A DNA stretch of 9,540 bases, taken from Yoonia sp. Lineage in GTDB: Bacteria > Pseudomonadota > Alphaproteobacteria > Rhodobacterales > Rhodobacteraceae. The translations under genes were made by a program, and so were the position numbers. The stretch is taken from contig JAHDGO010000056.1 in the NCBI GenBank assembly GCA_020627605.1, positions 1-9,540 of the forward strand. Reading direction: 5' to 3'. The first letter of the stretch is position 1, and every line of letters starts with the position of its first letter. Below, in pieces: positions 6,859 through 9,540 of this stretch. Under the pieces are notes generated by a model. That model did no database searches. It was not told the DNA's origin and worked only from the letters and a program-made list of their open reading frames with translations.

Positions 6859-6902
6859 GCTCCGATAAAAGTTACTCCGCCACGTCAGGAAGCCGTTGTG
6901 AC
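6859..6902 (-). promoter_or_regulatory. SAM/SAH riboswitch upstream of metK
   Basis: The metK leader matches the SAM/SAH riboswitch class, which is known upstream of metK in Rhodobacterales. On the minus strand GTCAC (6898-6902) and GTGGC (6879-6883) form the P1 stem around a loop reading AACGGCTTCCTGAC. The loop bases GCTTC (6889-6893) can pair with GGAGC (6859-6863) to make the H-type pseudoknot. GGAG is the metK Shine-Dalgarno sequence, so ligand binding would hide it and repress translation. The element is small, as the class is, and all parts appear intact although metK itself is damaged. Recognition is from memory of the class consensus and by hand folding. Confidence 0.87.
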
Positions 6903-6906
6903 AGAA

Positions 6907-6934
6907 CCGGCCACCCGCATAGGGGGTGGCCCGG
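6907..6934 (-). terminator. GC-rich hairpin after lnt, possible weak terminator
   Basis: GGCCACCC (6909-6916) and GGGTGGCC (6924-6931) are perfect inverted copies around a seven-base loop, extendable by two G-C pairs (6907-6908 with 6933-6934) past one unpaired base. It lies just after the lnt stop codon (6941-6943). The following minus-strand bases GGTTCTGTC are a poor U-tract. It overlaps the candidate metK promoter, whose -10 box lies partly in the loop, so it may serve as terminator for lnt read-through, or the symmetry may be incidental to the promoter. Confidence 0.4.
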
Positions 6935-6944
6935 CGCAGGTCAA
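6916..6944 (-). promoter_or_regulatory. Probable sigma70 promoter of metK-trmB
   Basis: TTGACC (6939-6944, five of six consensus bases) lies exactly 17 bases before TATGCG (6916-6921) on the minus strand. Transcription would start near 6909, a few bases before the riboswitch P1 stem at 6902, which is the expected place for a translational riboswitch leader. The -35 box includes the TGA stop codon of lnt. The -10 box matches at only three positions. Confidence 0.5.
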
Positions 6945-8443
6945 TCGCTATCACGTCTGTACGCAAGATACCCTGCGGCAATTAACAAAAAGAGCATTAT
7001 TGCCACAGGCCAATCGCCAAAACGCGCATACAGTGTTTCCGGCAGGGCCACAGGCAATGGCGCATCCAGCGCGCCTTCGGCCCCCAACGGCAGGCTGGCC
7101 AAGACCCGCCCCCGCGCGTCGATCATCGCGCTGATCCCGGTATTGGCGACACGGACCATGGGCAGGCCCTGCTCGATCGCGCGCAACCGGGCCTGTGCCA
7201 GATGCTGCTCTGGCCCTGCCCCCTGCCCGAACCAGCCATCGTTGGTGATCAACAGCAGCAGCCGTGGGCGGGTGTCGCCATAGCGGATTTCTTCGGCAAA
7301 GATCCCCTCATAGCAGATCAGTGGCACGGCAGCCCCGATCCCCGGAATATCAACTGGCCCCGACACGGCACCAGGCGTGAACCCGACACCCAGACTGCGC
7401 GCCAGCCCCGGCATCCCCATGCGACCGACAAGCGCCGCACCGGGCATATATTCGCCAAATGGCACCAGATGGCGTTTGTCGTACTGCGCCCGCAACGTGC
7501 CACCGGCATCCATCACCAGCAGACTGTTGAAGGCGCGCAGCGCCTCGTCGCGGCGCTGAATGCCAAAGACAAGCGGCGCGCCGCGCGCCGCATCGCTCAA
7601 GAGTTGGAAATCACCCTCGCCCAATCCGTTCAGCAGATAGGGAATGGCCGTTTCCGGCCAGACCGTCAGGTCAACCGCCGGGCCCTCTGCCGTGAGTGTC
7701 AGCAAGCGGCGATAAAAGACATCGCGATAGGCCGGGTCCCATTTCTGGTCCTGCGGGGCGTTGGGCTGCACAAGCCGGACCATCGGCGCGTCAGCGGAGG
7801 GCGCTGGCGCGATGCCGGGCCGCAAGAGAAAGCCAGCAACCGCGATCAGGATCAAAATGGCCCCTGCGGTCTTGCAAGGTGCAAAGATCATGCGCGCAAG
7901 CGCCCATGCGGCCAATACGGTCAGCAGGCTCAGCAGGTGTGGCCCCCCAAAGGCGGCAACCTGCGCCACCCCGGTCTCCAGCCAGACATGCCCGAGCAGA
8001 GCCCACGGAAACCCTGTCAGGATCAGGGACCGGAGCATTTCTACGACAACCAGAAGCAAGGCCAAAACGAATGGCCGCCCCGGTGCGAACCGCCCGGCGA
8101 CCCATCCGGCGAGCGCCCAGAACAGTGCGGCCCCACCGGCCATCAGCACCAGCGCGAAAGGGGCCATCCAGCCATGGCGGGCCACGTCGACCAAAAACGG
8201 CTCTACGATCCAGCGCAGGCTGACGGCAAAATATCCCACACCAAAGGCCCACATCTGATAGGCCGCCTGACGCTTATGCAGTGGCGGACGATGCAGGAAC
8301 AGCACCAAAGCCAGCGCAAAGAGCGTCGCAAACCAAAGATCAGTGGGGGCCTGCCCCAGCGCGGCCAAGGCACCCAAGACGGCCAGCAGCAGACCACGTT
8401 GCCACCGTGGCAGCGCGGCAAACCGCGCAGGCATGTCAGCCAT
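6941..8443 (-). CDS. lnt: Apolipoprotein N-acyltransferase
   Basis: Lnt adds the third acyl chain to the N-terminal Cys of lipoproteins in the inner membrane, the last step of lipoprotein maturation before Lol export. The 500-residue product (E. coli 512) has hydrophobic membrane segments at about 16-30, 38-52, 63-82, 93-117, 124-142, 160-184, 191-207 and a C-terminal anchor at 480-494. The nitrilase-type periplasmic domain holds the expected triad: Glu264 in VWPETAIP, Lys323 in YDKRHLVPFGEY and Cys377 in LICYE. ITNDGWFG (399-406) is also conserved. I chose ATG at 8443, which overlaps the corC stop codon; a second ATG at 8434 is possible, and the longer ORF upstream to 8551 lies inside corC and is not family-like. 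There is no strong Shine-Dalgarno sequence, so coupling to corC translation is likely. Confidence 0.96.
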   Translation of the reverse strand: MADMPARFAALPRWQRGLLLAVLGALAALGQAPTDLWFATLFALALVLFLHRPPLHKRQAAYQMWAFGVGYFAVSLRWIVEPFLVDVARHGWMAPFALVLMAGGAALFWALAGWVAGRFAPGRPFVLALLLVVVEMLRSLILTGFPWALLGHVWLETGVAQVAAFGGPHLLSLLTVLAAWALARMIFAPCKTAGAILILIAVAGFLLRPGIAPAPSADAPMVRLVQPNAPQDQKWDPAYRDVFYRRLLTLTAEGPAVDLTVWPETAIPYLLNGLGEGDFQLLSDAARGAPLVFGIQRRDEALRAFNSLLVMDAGGTLRAQYDKRHLVPFGEYMPGAALVGRMGMPGLARSLGVGFTPGAVSGPVDIPGIGAAVPLICYEGIFAEEIRYGDTRPRLLLLITNDGWFGQGAGPEQHLAQARLRAIEQGLPMVRVANTGISAMIDARGRVLASLPLGAEGALDAPLPVALPETLYARFGDWPVAIMLFLLIAAGYLAYRRDSD

Positions 8444-9329
8444 TTGCGTTGGCAGCCGGGTGCAGGCGCACACGCAGGCGTTTGATGCGGCGCGGATCGG
8501 CCTCCACCACCTCAAACTCTGGTCCGTCAGGATGCACGATGACTTCGCCACGCGCAGGCAAATGCCCGGCCAGCATCGTCACAAGGCCACCCAGCGTGTC
8601 GATCTCTTCCTCATCGATCTCGTCATGGTCGGTCAGGGCCATGCCGATCTCTGCCTCAAAGTCTGTCAACTCGGTCCGGGCCTGCGCCAGATAGCAGCCC
8701 GGCTTTTCCATGATCCAGCTCTTGGCTTCTTCGATGTCGTGTTCGTCGGCAATCTCGCCGACGACCTGTTCGATCAGGTCCTCGATCGTGACCAAACCGT
8801 CAGTGCCGCCATATTCATCGATGACAAGCGCCATATGGGTGCGCTCGGCCTGCATTTTTTGCAGCAAGACCCCCAGCGGCATTGATGGCGGGACGTACAG
8901 CAAGGGGCGCAGCATCTCGCGCAGGTCCATCTTGGGGCTTTTTCCGTTGAACCCGTGGCGCAGGGCAAAATCCTTGAGGTTGGCAAAGCCCACCGGCGTG
9001 TCCAGCGTGCCATCATAAACCGGAACACGGGTCAGGCCGCTGCTGCGAAAAACCTCGACCAGCTCGTCCTTGGTGATGGTGGCGGGGACGGCAACAATGT
9101 CAGGCTTGGGGATGGCCACATCCTCTACCCGCATCCGGCGCAGGTTCAGAAGGCCCAGCACACTGCCTGCTGGCTTATGCTCGGGTTTGGGATCGGGATC
9201 CTGCACCGTGGGTGTTTCGGGCTGCCGAAAGGCCTGCGTCAGGCGGGACCACCGCCCCGTCGATGTCTCTGAAGTGTCCTGTTGCGCGCTTTGCGCCGCG
9301 ATAGATGGACCCGCGTCTGTGTCGCCCAT
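8436..9329 (-). CDS. corC: CBS-domain protein of the CorC/HlyC family
   Basis: The 297-residue protein has a variable polar N-terminus (1-55), two CBS domains (about 65-125 and 135-195) with the conserved DEYGGTDGLVTIEDLIEQVVGEI stretch at 171-193 split across the second one, and a C-terminal transporter-associated CorC/HlyC domain (about 205-290). It has no DUF21 membrane part, so it is the soluble type. CorC was linked to magnesium and cobalt efflux, and the E. coli member of this locus (YbeX) has been tied to ribosome metabolism; the exact activity remains unsettled. The ATG at 9329 is preceded by AAGGG at five bases. It starts 21 bases after ybeY and overlaps lnt by eight bases, the conserved ybeY-corC-lnt order. 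Confidence 0.93.
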   Translation of the reverse strand: MGDTDAGPSIAAQSAQQDTSETSTGRWSRLTQAFRQPETPTVQDPDPKPEHKPAGSVLGLLNLRRMRVEDVAIPKPDIVAVPATITKDELVEVFRSSGLTRVPVYDGTLDTPVGFANLKDFALRHGFNGKSPKMDLREMLRPLLYVPPSMPLGVLLQKMQAERTHMALVIDEYGGTDGLVTIEDLIEQVVGEIADEHDIEEAKSWIMEKPGCYLAQARTELTDFEAEIGMALTDHDEIDEEEIDTLGGLVTMLAGHLPARGEVIVHPDGPEFEVVEADPRRIKRLRVRLHPAANANG

Positions 9330-9350
9330 TTTTCCCTTACCTATGCAGGC

Positions 9351-9540
9351 CTATTGGCCCCGATCATCCCTATATGGGTCAGACAGACCCATTTTGCCAA
9401 GTATTTCCACTTCCAGCCCTTCCATCAGCGTGGCGTCACCGTCACGTTGATGGTCAAAGCCCAAAAGATGCAGGGTGCCATGTACCAGTAAATGCAGGGC
9501 ATGGTCACGTAGGGATTTCCCGCCCTCGGCAGCCTCCCGC
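9351..9540 (-). CDS. ybeY: Endoribonuclease YbeY, C-terminal part (cut by the window edge)
   Basis: The last 62 codons and the TAG stop (9351-9353) are visible; the start lies beyond the right edge. The translation includes [15 protein letters not shown], the family zinc-binding motif (H-x3-H-x5-H), followed by a short C-terminal helix. YbeY is a metal-dependent RNase acting in 16S rRNA 3' end maturation and ribosome quality control. Its neighbour corC follows after 21 bases, as in most proteobacteria. A small hairpin with 7-bp arms, ATGGGTC and GACCCAT (9374-9392), lies within the last codons; without a T-run on this strand it has no clear role. Confidence 0.95.
   Translation of the reverse strand, partial: REAAEGGKSLRDHALHLLVHGTLHLLGFDHQRDGDATLMEGLEVEILGKMGLSDPYRDDRGQ

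Noticed and set aside
7202..8485. Plus-strand ORF of 427 residues opposite lnt
   Set aside because: Low-complexity composition (Gln, Arg, Pro, His) and full overlap with lnt, whose catalytic residues are all present.
8444..8551. Extended start of lnt at 8551
   Set aside because: The extra residues are translated from inside corC in another frame and do not resemble Lnt proteins.
9374..9392. Terminator hairpin on the plus strand (stem followed by TTTT)
   Set aside because: No plus-strand gene precedes it; it lies in the ybeY coding region and probably reflects codon choice.

Overview
The window looks like chromosomal DNA of an alphaproteobacterium of the order Rhodobacterales, probably the Roseobacter lineage. 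The reasons are the moderately high GC content, protein variants typical of the group (a class II-type EPSP synthase, a short cytidylate kinase, a soluble CorC), the order ybeY-corC-lnt-metK-trmB, and a SAM/SAH riboswitch upstream of metK, an RNA class I recall as almost confined to Rhodobacterales. Every gene I can support is on the minus strand, so transcription runs from right to left and the description below follows that direction.

Right part (9540 to 6941): the 3' end of ybeY (rRNA maturation), then corC and lnt (apolipoprotein N-acyltransferase), tightly packed as one operon. Centre (6944 to 4885): a sigma70-type promoter overlapping the lnt stop codon, a SAM/SAH riboswitch whose pseudoknot covers the Shine-Dalgarno sequence, metK, an imperfect-loop REP-like dyad, trmB, and a strong intrinsic terminator. 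The metK copy is broken as written: five bases are missing in the active-site motif KVDRS and a conserved Asp nearby is read as Tyr. The reading frame is otherwise intact on both sides, so a sequence or assembly error must be excluded first.

Left-centre (4864 to 2854): a possible promoter, then aroA and cmk, which overlap by four bases (ATGA). In many proteobacteria cmk is followed by rpsA. Here it is followed by a small exported protein of unknown function and a chloramphenicol-acetyltransferase-like protein (2770 to 1613). Left part (1459 to 1): an unusual exported protein with a LysM domain joined to a TRAP-type (DctP-like) solute-binding domain, without TRAP permease genes in view, then a terminator. 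At the left edge a promoter with a GC-rich discriminator points out of the window.

Most of the window is housekeeping. The points that deserve attention are the damaged metK behind an intact riboswitch, the LysM-DctP fusion, the accessory genes after cmk, and the repeat-like hairpins at transcript ends. I see no mobile element, CRISPR array, tRNA or rRNA gene, and no clearly new multi-gene system. No gene-free stretch exceeds about 155 bases.
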